Source of the DNA: Prevotellaceae bacterium
GTDB lineage: Bacteria > Bacteroidota > Bacteroidia > Bacteroidales > Muribaculaceae
NCBI GenBank assembly: GCA_021772015.1
Contig: JAETNS010000009.1
Location: forward strand, 1-64,000
Reading direction: 5' to 3'
Length of the DNA: 64,000 nucleotides
The translations under genes and the position numbers were made by a program. Below the pieces are notes generated by a model, which was not told the DNA's origin, ran no database searches, and worked only from the letters and a program-made list of their open reading frames with translations. This document shows, in pieces, positions 26,327 through 36,008 of this stretch. Each line of letters opens with the position of its first letter. Within the stretch, counting starts at the first letter, position 1.

Positions 26327-27532
26327 ATGAAAAGAAGCAGCTCGGAAATAAAAAATATAGCTATTCTCGGATCCACCGGATCTATTGGCCGTCAGACCCT
26401 TGAAGTCTGCGGTGAATATCCCGATAAGTTCAGGCCCACAGTACTTGTCGCGGGGCATAGAGCGGAAGAGCTCGCAATGCAGGCACTCAGATGGAAACCA
26501 GAGATGGCTGTCATCGCAGACCGCTCACAAGAAGGCCGACTTCGCCTCCTTCTGGAAGGTTCTGGAATTAAAGTCGCATCAGGAGACGAAGCCGTAAAAG
26601 AAGCCATGAGGCTCGATGACATCGACACAGTCGTCACAGCCACAGTGGGATACAGCGGCCTTGCCCCCACGCTCGCCGCTATCGAGGCGGGCAAGGATAT
26701 AGCCTTGGCAAACAAAGAGACCCTGGTGGTTGCCGGAGATCTCGTGACGCGCAAACTCGCCGTAAGCAAATCCAATGTGATCCCTGTCGACTCTGAACAT
26801 TCCGCAATTTACCAGTGTCTTGCCGGAGAAGACCGATCCGCCATAAAAAGACTCATCATCACCGCGTCGGGAGGCCCGTTCAGGACTTGGACTCACGACC
26901 AGATCGCATCTGCCACCCGCGCCGACGCGCTCCGGCATCCCAACTGGTCTATGGGCGCGAAAATAACTATTGACTCAGCCACAATGGTCAACAAGGCTTT
27001 TGAGATAATCGAAGCCCGCTGGCTTTTTGACGTGGCCCCACAAAAAATAGAGGCTATCGTACATCCGCAGTCTATCGTCCACTCGATGGTCGAATTCATT
27101 GACGGCTCTGTAAAAGCCCAACTGGGCGCTCCGGATATGCGAGGGCCGATCAGATACGCGCTTGCCGGAGCAACCCGACCCAACAGCAGCAATCCGGGGC
27201 TGGATTTCCGGGCATTGTCGACTCTCACGTTCGAACAGCCGGACGCAAGCCGTTTCCCGGCTATAACCCTCGCTCATGTGGCATTGGAGAGGGGAGGACT
27301 AATCCCATGTGTGATTAACGCGGCTAATGAGATCGCTGTGGCGGCCTTCCTTCATGACAAAATAAGATTCATTGACATTTATCCTCTCATAATTAAGGCT
27401 GTAAACAATTTCAATGAAAACATCCCGACCCCTGATTATGAGGATTACGTCGAATGCAACCATATCACGCGTGCGAAAACATTGGAGCTGATAGATTCCC
27501 TCACCTCTACTTCGTTACATGTAATAAAGTGA
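26327..27532 (+). CDS. dxr: 1-deoxy-D-xylulose-5-phosphate reductoisomerase
   Basis: 401 aa. It makes 2-C-methyl-D-erythritol 4-phosphate with NADPH, the second step of the non-mevalonate isoprenoid pathway. NADPH loop NIAILGSTGSIGRQTLEV, ANKETLVVAG, metal/substrate motif VIPVDSEHSAIYQCL, ASGGPF and HPNWSMGAKITIDSATMVNK are all present. ATG 26327 is chosen because the upstream in-frame ATG (26294) lies within the palindrome at the predicted transcription start. The first product lies 67 bases ahead of rseP. Confidence 0.96.
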   Translation: MKRSSSEIKNIAILGSTGSIGRQTLEVCGEYPDKFRPTVLVAGHRAEELAMQALRWKPEMAVIADRSQEGRLRLLLEGSGIKVASGDEAVKEAMRLDDIDTVVTATVGYSGLAPTLAAIEAGKDIALANKETLVVAGDLVTRKLAVSKSNVIPVDSEHSAIYQCLAGEDRSAIKRLIITASGGPFRTWTHDQIASATRADALRHPNWSMGAKITIDSATMVNKAFEIIEARWLFDVAPQKIEAIVHPQSIVHSMVEFIDGSVKAQLGAPDMRGPIRYALAGATRPNSSNPGLDFRALSTLTFEQPDASRFPAITLAHVALERGGLIPCVINAANEIAVAAFLHDKIRFIDIYPLIIKAVNNFNENIPTPDYEDYVECNHITRAKTLELIDSLTSTSLHVIK

Positions 27533-27599
27533 CCTTCACCGCGTGAAACAAATTCAATCACCAATCCCAAACAGTCCCATCATCCCGCATCAATAATAA

Positions 27600-28922
27600 A
27601 TGGAATCATTCCTCATAAAAGCCCTGCAACTGATAGTCGCTCTCTCCCTGCTGGTGATAATCCATGAATTAGGGCATTTCCTTTGGGCCCGCGTATTCAA
27701 GATACGCGTCGAGAAATTCTACTTGTTCTTCAATCCTTGGTTCACGCTCGCCAAGTGGAAGCCAAAAAACAGCGATACAGAGTATGGTTTAGGATGGCTT
27801 CCTCTGGGTGGTTACGTAAAGATCGCCGGCATGATAGATGAGTCTATGGACAAAGAGCAGATGGCCCAACCACCCAAACCTGACGAGTTCCGAGTAAAAC
27901 CGGCCTGGCAAAGACTGCTTGTGATGACAGGAGGTGTATTAAACAACTTTATCCTTGCCATAATAATCTACGCGGGAATCGCATGGTACTGGGGAGAAAA
28001 AACAATCCCTTATCAGAACGCCTACGAAGGGATGGACTTTGCGCCTGCCGCAGTAGAATTGGGCTTCCGTAAAGGAGACATTCTGCTACTTGCCGACAAC
28101 CAGAAAATAGACCAGAATGACCGAGGCCATCTCTTCAAACTTCTCGAAGCCAAAACCGTCACAGTCATCCGTAATCACAGAGACACCGTAAATATCACTC
28201 TCCCTCCCAATGCAATCGAAAGACTTGACCCGGAACAAGGATTCATGGGCTACCGCATTCCTGTTTTTGTAAAGAATATCATGCCCGGGGAACCGGCGCA
28301 GGAGGCCGGACTTAAGGTAGATGACAGGATCATTGCCGTTGGCGACTCATTGACACCATCATTTTCTGAACTTTCCCAGGCATTGTATCTCAACGGAGGG
28401 CGCCCCACCACTGTCACGGTACTTCGCGGCAATGACACTATTGCACTGGCTGCCACCCCGACCACTGACGGCAAGCTCGGATTCGAGTTGAAGAAACCAT
28501 TCGAGGTTTTCGTCTGCGACACCACAAGATACGGCTTTTTCCAGTCGATTCCGGTGGGAGTCACAAACGGCACAGACATGCTTGTGACTTATGTCGGATC
28601 GTTGAAACACCTTTTCTCCAAGACAGGAGCACAATCAATCGGCGGATTCGGTGCCATAGGCAACATGTTCCCGGCCCAATGGGATTGGCGGACTTTCTGG
28701 GAGATGACCGCATTCCTGTCGATAATCCTCGCGTTCATGAATCTGCTGCCTATCCCCGCGCTTGATGGCGGCCATGTGGCATTCCTTCTCTGGGAGGTAA
28801 TCACGCGTCGCAAGCCATCAGACAAATTCCTTGAGCGCGCACAGATGGCAGGAATGCTCTTCCTGATCGCCCTGCTGCTTTACGCAAACTTCAACGACAT
28901 ATACCGCTTCCTTATAAAATAA
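27600..28922 (+). CDS. rseP: RIP metalloprotease (site-2 protease)
   Basis: 440 aa inner-membrane zinc protease. HELGH at residues 22-26 in the first membrane helix and NLLPIPALDGGHV in a late helix supply the zinc ligands. Between them is a tandem PDZ-like region (~130-300, VFVKNIMPGEPAQEAGLKVDD). In the family it cuts membrane-bound anti-sigma or signal-peptide remnants within the membrane. The dxr-rseP order is common in Bacteroidetes. Confidence 0.94.
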   Translation: MESFLIKALQLIVALSLLVIIHELGHFLWARVFKIRVEKFYLFFNPWFTLAKWKPKNSDTEYGLGWLPLGGYVKIAGMIDESMDKEQMAQPPKPDEFRVKPAWQRLLVMTGGVLNNFILAIIIYAGIAWYWGEKTIPYQNAYEGMDFAPAAVELGFRKGDILLLADNQKIDQNDRGHLFKLLEAKTVTVIRNHRDTVNITLPPNAIERLDPEQGFMGYRIPVFVKNIMPGEPAQEAGLKVDDRIIAVGDSLTPSFSELSQALYLNGGRPTTVTVLRGNDTIALAATPTTDGKLGFELKKPFEVFVCDTTRYGFFQSIPVGVTNGTDMLVTYVGSLKHLFSKTGAQSIGGFGAIGNMFPAQWDWRTFWEMTAFLSIILAFMNLLPIPALDGGHVAFLLWEVITRRKPSDKFLERAQMAGMLFLIALLLYANFNDIYRFLIK

Positions 28923-28932
28923 GTCGCAAGCA

Positions 28933-30114
28933 ATGAAAATACTCCGTCTGAAAAAAGGTAAAGAAGAATCACTCGACAGATATCATCCGTGGGTGTTCTC
29001 CGGGGCTTTGACAGATCTACTGCCCGAAAATCTTGAAGAAGGTGATATTGTAGGGGTGGAAACCTCGACAGGACGCTTTATTGGGGTCGGCCATTTTCAA
29101 ATCGGATCCATTGCCGTGAGAATTCTCGATTTCTCCAACCGGGAGATTGACGAAAAATTCTTCGCCGAGAGATTAAACAAAGCATTCCGGATGCGTAAAA
29201 CTCTTGGGTTGCAACGCCCCGACAATAATGCCTACAGACTCATACATGGGGAAGGTGATTTCCTCCCCGGACTTGTCGTGGATGTCTACGGATCAACAGC
29301 TGTTATCCAGGCCCATTCTCCGGGTATGCACTATTGCCGTGAAACCATTGCCCGTGAACTGACATGCCTTGAAGGAGCAGGAATAACCAATGTGTATTAT
29401 AAGTCAGAGACAACACTCCCGTACAAAGCCCGGCTGGATCCACAGAATGATTATCTCATCGGTGCTTTTTCAGGGAATGAGGCATTGGAAAACGGATTGA
29501 AGTTCAACATTGACTGGCTCAAAGGACAAAAGACCGGCTTCTTTGTCGATCAACGCGACAATCGTTCTCTGCTGGAACATTATTCCAAAGGACGTAAGGT
29601 CCTTAACATGTTCTGCTATACAGGAGGATTCTCGGTATATGCCATGAGGGGAGATGCCGAACTTGTCCATTCTGTGGACTCTTCCGAAAAAGCCATAACT
29701 CTGACCGACGCGAATATCCGGCTGAACTTCCCCGATGATGGCCGCCACAAATCTTTCGCGGAAGATGCTTTCAAATATCTTGACAGGATCGAACCCGGAA
29801 CATACGACCTCGTCATACTTGATCCACCAGCCTTCGCCAAACACCGGAGCGCGTTGCGCAATGCCTTGCGAGGTTATCAGAAGTTGAATTTCAAAGCGAT
29901 GGAGAAGCTTGCACCCGGAAGCATTCTCTTCACATTCTCTTGTTCACAGGCCGTAAGCCGCGAGCAGTTCCGCCTCGCGGTCTTCTCCGCAGCAGCCCAA
30001 TGCGGCAGAAAAATCAGGATATTACACCAACTTACCCAGCCGGCCGACCATCCTGTCAATATCTATCATCCCGAAGGAGAATATCTAAAGGGACTTGTAT
30101 TATATGTGGAATAA
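28933..30114 (+). CDS. rlmI: 23S rRNA m5C methyltransferase RlmI-like
   Basis: 393 aa. An N-terminal PUA domain (KILRLKKGKEESLDRYHPWV) is followed by a Rossmann SAM domain: KTGFFVDQRDNR, VLNMFCYTGGFSVYAM for SAM binding, VILDPPAFAKHR and FTFSCSQAVS with the catalytic cysteine. It methylates C1962 of 23S rRNA in E. coli. It starts 10 bases after rseP, so it is in the same transcript. Confidence 0.92.
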   Translation: MKILRLKKGKEESLDRYHPWVFSGALTDLLPENLEEGDIVGVETSTGRFIGVGHFQIGSIAVRILDFSNREIDEKFFAERLNKAFRMRKTLGLQRPDNNAYRLIHGEGDFLPGLVVDVYGSTAVIQAHSPGMHYCRETIARELTCLEGAGITNVYYKSETTLPYKARLDPQNDYLIGAFSGNEALENGLKFNIDWLKGQKTGFFVDQRDNRSLLEHYSKGRKVLNMFCYTGGFSVYAMRGDAELVHSVDSSEKAITLTDANIRLNFPDDGRHKSFAEDAFKYLDRIEPGTYDLVILDPPAFAKHRSALRNALRGYQKLNFKAMEKLAPGSILFTFSCSQAVSREQFRLAVFSAAAQCGRKIRILHQLTQPADHPVNIYHPEGEYLKGLVLYVE

Positions 30115-30130
30115 GCAACCTTAGTAATAT

Positions 30131-32182
30131 ATGACAATGAAACTCCATAAAACCCTGGCCCTCGCCAGCGCGATGGCCACAGCTACAACCATAATGGCCA
30201 ACACTCTTGACCCCGCCAATCCGTCGGGCAATGTCGTCGACCGCTTCGCAGACATCGAGGTGCTGCGTTATGTCGTGCCTGACTTCAACAATCTGAGCCT
30301 CAATCAAAAAAAACTGATCTATTTCCTGACAGAGGCCGCGCTCCAGGGACGTGATATCCTATGGGATCAGAACGGCAAATACAACCTGCCTCTGCGTCAA
30401 CTGCTTGAAGCCGTGTATACCAATTATTCCGGCGATCGCAACTCTGCCGATTTCAAGGCTTTCGAGACCTATCTCAAACAAGTCGAATTCGGAAACGGTG
30501 TTTATCACCACTACTCTATGGACAAATTCATCCCCGGTTTTTCCAAAGAGTGGTTTGCAGGAGAAGTCGCCAATCTGAAGACAGCCAACCGTCTTCCATT
30601 TAGTTCCGCCACCCTCGACATTCTGGAGAAAGTGATCTTTGATCCCGGATTCATGGCAAAACGCGTGAACCAAGCAGCCGGTGAGGACTTGATTCTAACA
30701 TCCGCTTGTAATCTCTACGAAAACATATCACAACCGGAGGTAGAGGCGTATTATGCCGCCCTCAAAGACACTACAGACCTGACTCCGATCTCTTATGGGC
30801 TTAATTCACGCCTGGTAAAGAATCCTGACGGGACGATCCAAGAGCAAGTCTATATGCTCGGGGGGTATTACAGCGATGCTATAGCGCGTATAATCGACAA
30901 CCTCGACAAGGCAAAAAAGTATGCCGAATCACCCCAACAGGCAGCCGTCATTGAGGAACTGATAAAATTTTACCGTACAGGCGACCTGAAAACATTTGAC
31001 AGTTATTCCATACTCTGGACCGAAGACACTGACTCGCAGGTAGATTTCATCAATGGTTTCATCGAAAGCTATGGAGATCCACTTGGAATGACCGGGGCCT
31101 GGGAGTCCATTGTCAACTTCCGCGACGAGAAAGCATCTGCCCGCACCAAAGCCTTGGCCACCAACGCGCAATGGTTTGAAGACAATTCTCCAGTCGATCC
31201 CCGTTTCCGCAAACCTCATGTCAAAGGGGTTAGCGCCAAGGTCATCAATGCTGCCATCCTTGCCGGCGACGCCTACCCGGCAACTCCTATCGGCATAAAC
31301 CTCCCTAACGCGAACTGGATAAGAGCCGCTCATGGGTCAAAGTCAGTGACAATAGAAAATATCACCCGTGCATATGACGACGCATCACATGGAAACGGTT
31401 TCAACGAGGAATTTGTCATAGACCAACCTACCCGTGACTTACTCGACAAATATCTCTTCATCACCGACAACCTCCATACCGACCTTCACGAATGTCTCGG
31501 ACATGGGTCAGGCAGGCTGCTCCCCGGTGTTGATCCTGATGCGCTCAAAGCACATGGATCGACCCTTGAAGAGACCCGCGCCGACCTCTTCGCCCTATAT
31601 TATCTGGCTGATCCGAAACTTGTCGAACTCGGACTGCTCGACAATCCAGATGCCTACAAAGCTGAATATTACAAATACATGCTTAACGGCCTGATGACCC
31701 AGCTGATGAGAATCGAACCCGGAAAAGAAGTAGAGGAGGCTCATATGCGTAACCGCAAACTTATTGCCGAATGGGCTTTTGAACACGGGGCTGACGAAAA
31801 CGTTGTAGAGTATGTGAAGAAAGATGGCAAGACTTTCATACAGATCAACGACTACGCCAAACTACGTGACTTGTTCGGACAACTCCTTAAAGAGATCCAA
31901 CGTATCAAGAGCGAAGGAGACTATGCCGCCGGTGAAGCTCTGGTAGAGAAATATGCTGTAAAGGTTGATCCTCAACTCCATAAAGAAGTGCTCGCACGCT
32001 ATGCGACTCTTGACATCGCCCCCTACAAGGGCTTCGTGAATCCGGTATACGTCGCAGTGGATGCCAATGGCAATCCGACCACAACGGAGGAAGAGATAAC
32101 CGATGTCAAAGTCACTTACGAGGAAGAATATATCCCTCAGATGCTCCGATATTCCCGTGACTATTCTCCTCTCACAAAGTAA
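30131..32182 (+). CDS. M49 family dipeptidyl-peptidase III
   Basis: 683 aa. Zinc motif HECLGH at 453-458 (the short, five-spaced form known from Bacteroides DPP III) and EETRAD at 480-485 with zinc ligand E481. It removes dipeptides from peptide N-termini. The first ~25 residues (KTLALASAMATATTIMAN) form a signal peptide, so the enzyme is probably periplasmic. Starts 16 bases after rlmI. Confidence 0.92.
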   Translation: MTMKLHKTLALASAMATATTIMANTLDPANPSGNVVDRFADIEVLRYVVPDFNNLSLNQKKLIYFLTEAALQGRDILWDQNGKYNLPLRQLLEAVYTNYSGDRNSADFKAFETYLKQVEFGNGVYHHYSMDKFIPGFSKEWFAGEVANLKTANRLPFSSATLDILEKVIFDPGFMAKRVNQAAGEDLILTSACNLYENISQPEVEAYYAALKDTTDLTPISYGLNSRLVKNPDGTIQEQVYMLGGYYSDAIARIIDNLDKAKKYAESPQQAAVIEELIKFYRTGDLKTFDSYSILWTEDTDSQVDFINGFIESYGDPLGMTGAWESIVNFRDEKASARTKALATNAQWFEDNSPVDPRFRKPHVKGVSAKVINAAILAGDAYPATPIGINLPNANWIRAAHGSKSVTIENITRAYDDASHGNGFNEEFVIDQPTRDLLDKYLFITDNLHTDLHECLGHGSGRLLPGVDPDALKAHGSTLEETRADLFALYYLADPKLVELGLLDNPDAYKAEYYKYMLNGLMTQLMRIEPGKEVEEAHMRNRKLIAEWAFEHGADENVVEYVKKDGKTFIQINDYAKLRDLFGQLLKEIQRIKSEGDYAAGEALVEKYAVKVDPQLHKEVLARYATLDIAPYKGFVNPVYVAVDANGNPTTTEEEITDVKVTYEEEYIPQMLRYSRDYSPLTK

Positions 32183-32233
32183 ATTCCGACAACGAAGTCA
32201 ATATATCCATAACAAGTCTGAATCAAGACAAAT

Positions 32234-32824
32234 ATGCTGACGTACAACACAAGGCTTAAACATCTTGTCATGCCTGAATATGGCCGCAATCTTCAACAGA
32301 TGGTGGATCATTGCCTGACAATCGAGGACCGCGAACAGCGTAATGCTTGCGCGCGTTCAATAATACGCTCTATGGAACAGCTTTTCCCGGAACTCAAACT
32401 GCCGGAAAACGCACATAAAGTCTGGGACCATCTGGCAATAATGTCTGATTTCAAACTTGACATAGATTACCCCGAAGATGTGGTCAAACCGGATGACCTG
32501 ACTACAATTCCTGAAAAAGTCCCCTACGATCAGTCACGTATACGCCAACGCCATTACGGGAAGATCACCGAGCATATGATAGCAAAAGCCGCAGCCATGG
32601 AACCGGGAGAAGAACGCGACGCAGTAGTCATGCTGCTTGCCAATCATATGAAAAAGCAGATGCTCGCCCTCAATCCCGATGGAGTCGATGACCGGAAGAT
32701 TTTCCTCGATCTGGCCATGTATTCCAATGGGGAATTACGTCTTGATCCGGAGACACACCGGCTACATGAGTTTCAGGAAATGCCTAAACCTCAGACCGGC
32801 AAGAAAAAGAAAAAACGCAAATGA
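32234..32824 (+). CDS. DUF4290 domain protein
   Basis: 196 aa. YNTRLKHLVMPEYGRNLQQMV and the acidic/basic helices that follow match the Bacteroidetes-specific DUF4290 family, usually found next to rimM as here. Function unknown; the Lys/Arg tail (KKKKKRK) could bind RNA or ribosomes. It overlaps rimM by 4 bases (ATGA), which suggests a ribosome-linked role. Confidence 0.88.
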   Translation: MLTYNTRLKHLVMPEYGRNLQQMVDHCLTIEDREQRNACARSIIRSMEQLFPELKLPENAHKVWDHLAIMSDFKLDIDYPEDVVKPDDLTTIPEKVPYDQSRIRQRHYGKITEHMIAKAAAMEPGEERDAVVMLLANHMKKQMLALNPDGVDDRKIFLDLAMYSNGELRLDPETHRLHEFQEMPKPQTGKKKKKRK

Positions 32825-33357
32825 TATCCAGGTCAGACATACAGCCTGTGGGAAAATTCCTCAAACCACATGGAATCAACGGAGAGATCGCGGTCATGCA
32901 TGATTCCGACGACATTGATTTCAATGACTATTCATGTGTGATAACGGATGTCGATGGCATTTTTGTACCGTTTTTCCTAAAATCAATCCGTCATAAAGGA
33001 GCTGACACCGACTTGTTTTCAATCGAAGGGATATCTGACGAATCAAAAGCCGGCCGCCTCTCCAACAAGACAGTTTATGTCCTTCGCTCAGAAATTCCGT
33101 CAGAAGAAAATGAGGAGGATGACGGTTTTTATGCCGAAGACCTGATAGGACATACTGTGATTCTTGCAGGAAACAAGAAGCTCGGTAAAATAATCGGTAT
33201 AGAGGACACTACCGCCAATTATCTTTTCATTGTGGAAACCCCCGATGGTAAAAAATTGTTGATACCTGTAGCGGATGAATTTGTCAGTGGCATTGACTCC
33301 GAACACCAAGAAATCGAAATGGATCTTCCCAAAGGATTGGTGGAAATTCAGGAATAA
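32821..33357 (+). CDS. rimM: 16S rRNA processing/ribosome maturation factor RimM
   Basis: 178 aa. QPVGKFLKPHGINGEIAV at the N-terminus is the RimM beta-barrel start; the PRC-barrel follows from ~100 (YAEDLIGHTVILAGNKKLGKIIGIED) to the end (LLIPVADEFVSGID). It binds S19 and assists 30S assembly. Translationally coupled to the DUF4290 gene. Confidence 0.95.
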   Translation: MISRSDIQPVGKFLKPHGINGEIAVMHDSDDIDFNDYSCVITDVDGIFVPFFLKSIRHKGADTDLFSIEGISDESKAGRLSNKTVYVLRSEIPSEENEEDDGFYAEDLIGHTVILAGNKKLGKIIGIEDTTANYLFIVETPDGKKLLIPVADEFVSGIDSEHQEIEMDLPKGLVEIQE

Positions 33358-33411
33358 TCATTGACAAGAATCCTATCCCCACAGTTTGATAACACAGAAA
33401 TATCACTCATT

Positions 33412-33711
33412 ATGGAATTTGATGAACTTAGAGCAGTAGCTTTCATAAACGATCGTCTGCAGGAAGCCGGGCGCAATGCTTATCCCGAAGATGAAGTATT
33501 GAATGTGATCGACATGATATGGGATTTCTACGAAGAGAACGGCTTGCTCGACCTTGACACGGAAGAAGACGATTCTGACGATGATATCGAACCTGACATG
33601 ATCGACTATGTAACCCGTATGTTACGCAAAGACAAAGGCGCGTCTATTGATCCTGCCGATGTGCCACTGATGGTACGGGCAGAAGTCGATTATGAAGATT
33701 CCGTTCTTTAA
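33412..33711 (+). CDS. Small acidic conserved-type protein, function unknown
   Basis: 99 aa from ATG 33412 (a TTG at 33361 would add 17 unlikely residues). It is strongly acidic, with an EEDDSDDDIEPD run in the middle and helical ends (LRAVAFINDRLQEAG, MIDYVTRMLRKDKG). No family recognised. It sits 54 bases after rimM in an apparent operon, so a role in ribosome assembly or translation is possible but unproven. Confidence 0.7.
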   Translation: MEFDELRAVAFINDRLQEAGRNAYPEDEVLNVIDMIWDFYEENGLLDLDTEEDDSDDDIEPDMIDYVTRMLRKDKGASIDPADVPLMVRAEVDYEDSVL

Positions 33712-33733
33712 GAACTTTAAGTATCATTGAAAT

Positions 33734-34357
33734 ATGGCTGGATTCAAAAGACTTCTCGCTGCTTTAGCAATAGTCATCTTTGGCTGTGACATGGCAATCG
33801 CCCAGGAAGCCAATCCTCCTGTCGAGACCAACGGGGAAGAGGTCACAATGGAGCAAGCTCTTGCCATGCCGCAAGTCCCTCAGAAACAGAACGCGTTTGT
33901 AAAGGGCTATATGAAACGTGAGGCATTGGCACTCCACAAAGCCGGTTATAAAGTGGAGACCATGAGGAAAGGAGAAATTGTCATAGCGACAATTCCTACA
34001 GACAAGCTATTCGCCCCAAATGATACTGTATTGCTGAAAACCGCCCAAAGTCAGTTGCGTCCATTCCTGCCATACTTCAAAGTCCCCGGCAAATTCAAAG
34101 TCATACTGGCATTGCACACAGATGACTCCGGATCAGAAACATACTTGAATTCCCTCGCGGAAAAACGCATTGTCGCCCTGTATGACTATTTTGACAGTAA
34201 TGCGTCTAACACTGACTCACTTATAGGATATCCAATTGCCGGCAACGAACCGTTGAAAGAAAACAGCTCACGCGCCAACCGCGCCGAGAACCGCCGTCTG
34301 GAAATATACATCGTTCCTGCGGAAGGACTTATTGAAGAGATGAAAAAATCCAGATAA
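33734..34357 (+). CDS. OmpA-like envelope protein
   Basis: 207 aa. The signal peptide is at ~1-23 (ALAIVIFGCDMAIAQ). The C-terminal ~110 residues follow the OmpA/MotB peptidoglycan-binding fold: DTVLLKTAQSQLRPFLPYF, VILALHTDDSGSETYLNSLAEKR and SRANRAENRRLEIYIVP, although the usual TD-x10-LS-xxR order is loose. Probably periplasmic. A terminator follows at 34379. Confidence 0.75.
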   Translation: MAGFKRLLAALAIVIFGCDMAIAQEANPPVETNGEEVTMEQALAMPQVPQKQNAFVKGYMKREALALHKAGYKVETMRKGEIVIATIPTDKLFAPNDTVLLKTAQSQLRPFLPYFKVPGKFKVILALHTDDSGSETYLNSLAEKRIVALYDYFDSNASNTDSLIGYPIAGNEPLKENSSRANRAENRRLEIYIVPAEGLIEEMKKSR

Positions 34358-34378
34358 AATCATCTGGCTCACTATCCG

Positions 34379-34411
34379 GGGGGACATGCAACATGTCCCC
34401 CTTACTTTTTG
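34379..34411 (+). terminator. Intrinsic terminator after the OmpA-like gene
   Basis: GGGGGACATG, loop CAA, CATGTCCCCC (34379-34401), followed by TTACTTTTTG. It ends the upstream operon just before the proS promoter; the T-run shares bases with the -33 box. Confidence 0.88.
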
Positions 34412-34438
34412 ACGATAGCCCAATTTTTCGTAACTTTG
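34408..34438 (+). promoter_or_regulatory. Promoter of proS
   Basis: TTTG (34408-34411), 19-base spacer, TAACTTTG (34431-34438), a full consensus. It gives a 5' UTR of about 60 bases. Confidence 0.82.
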
Positions 34439-34502
34439 CGGCAAACTTAAACGCAAACTTGTCAAACCAAGCCGGTTGGCAAACATAAATCATATTTTTG
34501 CT

Positions 34503-35984
34503 ATGGCAAAAGAACTAAAAGACCTGACAAAACGTGCCGACAATTATTCCCAATGGTACAACGATCTGGTGATCAAAGCCGATCTGGCAGAACAATCACC
34601 CGTCAGGGGGTGCATGATCATCAAACCGTATGGCTACGCCATATGGGAACGTATGCAACATACCCTTGACGAAATGTTCAAGGCCACAGGAGTACAGAAC
34701 GCATATTTCCCTCTGCTTATCCCGAAATCATTCCTTTGCAAAGAAGCAGAGCATGTCGAAGGATTTGCAAAAGAATGTGCCGTTGTCACCCATTATCGTC
34801 TGAAAAACGATCCCAACGGGAATGGGGTAGTGGTGGATCCGGAAGCACGTCTTGAAGAAGAGCTTATCATACGCCCCACTTCGGAAACCATCATCTGGAA
34901 CACCTATCGAAACTGGATAAATTCCTATCGGGATCTGCCTATCCTCTGCAACCAATGGGCGAACGTCATGCGTTGGGAAATGCGTACGCGCATGTTCTTG
35001 CGTACCAGCGAATTCCTGTGGCAGGAAGGCCATACGGCCCATGCGACCCGCGAAGAAGCTGAAGCCAAAGCCAAAGAAATGTTGGAAGTCTACCGTGAAT
35101 TCGCTGAAAAATATCTCGGCATTCCGGTCATAACCGGCGTGAAAAGCGCCAACGAACGTTTCGCCGGGGCAATTGACACCTACACCATCGAGGCCATGAT
35201 GCAGGATGGGAAAGCCCTCCAGTCCGGGACAAGCCACTTCCTCGGACAGAATTTCGCCAAGGCATTCGATGTAACATTCGTCAACCGCGACAATCAACCC
35301 GAATATGTCTGGGCAACATCCTGGGGTGTCTCAACGCGACTGATGGGAGCAATGATCATGGCACATTCAGATGACAACGGACTGGTGCTTCCGCCACATA
35401 TCGCGCCGATCCATGTCGTTATTATCCCCATCTATAAGAACAACGAGCAACGTGACGCGATCACATCCGCTGTCAATCCTATTATAGATGAACTGCGCGG
35501 ACTTGGTATCCGTGTCAAATATGATGACGCTGACAACCGCCGTCCGGGCTTCAAATTCGCCGACTATGAACTCAAAGGTGTGCCTGTCCGTCTCGCTATC
35601 GGCGCACGCGATCTTGAAAACGGTACCGTCGAGATCATGCGTCGTGACACACTGGAGAAACAAGTCGAGCCTCTTGAAGGAATCGCGAAATTCATTCAGA
35701 ACCTTCTTGAAGATATCCAGCAGAACATCTACGACAAGGCTCTTCGTCACCGTGAAGAGATGACCCGTGAGGTCAACTCTTATGAAGAATTCAAGGAAGA
35801 GATCGAAAAAGGAGGGTTCCTTCTCTGTCATTGGGATGGCACACCTGAAACCGAGGAGAAGATCAAGGCCGAAACGAAGGCGACAATCCGCTGTATTCCT
35901 CTCCAAGGAGACAAAACTCCCGGCAAATGCATGGTGACCGGAAAACCATCCGCCCAGCGTGTCATCTTCGCCCGCAACTATTGA
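34503..35984 (+). CDS. proS: Prolyl-tRNA synthetase (archaeal/eukaryote-like type)
   Basis: 493 aa class II synthetase of the short ProS type common in Bacteroidetes. [19 protein letters not shown] at the N-terminus, motif 2 [14 protein letters not shown], motif 3 [14 protein letters not shown], then an anticodon-binding domain and a C-terminal zinc-like domain (LLCHWDG...). ATG 34503 is chosen over TTG 34476. It loads tRNA-Pro. Confidence 0.96.
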   Translation: MAKELKDLTKRADNYSQWYNDLVIKADLAEQSPVRGCMIIKPYGYAIWERMQHTLDEMFKATGVQNAYFPLLIPKSFLCKEAEHVEGFAKECAVVTHYRLKNDPNGNGVVVDPEARLEEELIIRPTSETIIWNTYRNWINSYRDLPILCNQWANVMRWEMRTRMFLRTSEFLWQEGHTAHATREEAEAKAKEMLEVYREFAEKYLGIPVITGVKSANERFAGAIDTYTIEAMMQDGKALQSGTSHFLGQNFAKAFDVTFVNRDNQPEYVWATSWGVSTRLMGAMIMAHSDDNGLVLPPHIAPIHVVIIPIYKNNEQRDAITSAVNPIIDELRGLGIRVKYDDADNRRPGFKFADYELKGVPVRLAIGARDLENGTVEIMRRDTLEKQVEPLEGIAKFIQNLLEDIQQNIYDKALRHREEMTREVNSYEEFKEEIEKGGFLLCHWDGTPETEEKIKAETKATIRCIPLQGDKTPGKCMVTGKPSAQRVIFARNY

Positions 35985-36008
35985 TTACGAAGCTTAATCT
36001 GTTGGAAT

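Noticed and set aside
34728..35297. 189-codon minus-strand frame opposite proS
   Set aside because: proS motifs are intact on the other strand; this one encodes no recognisable protein.
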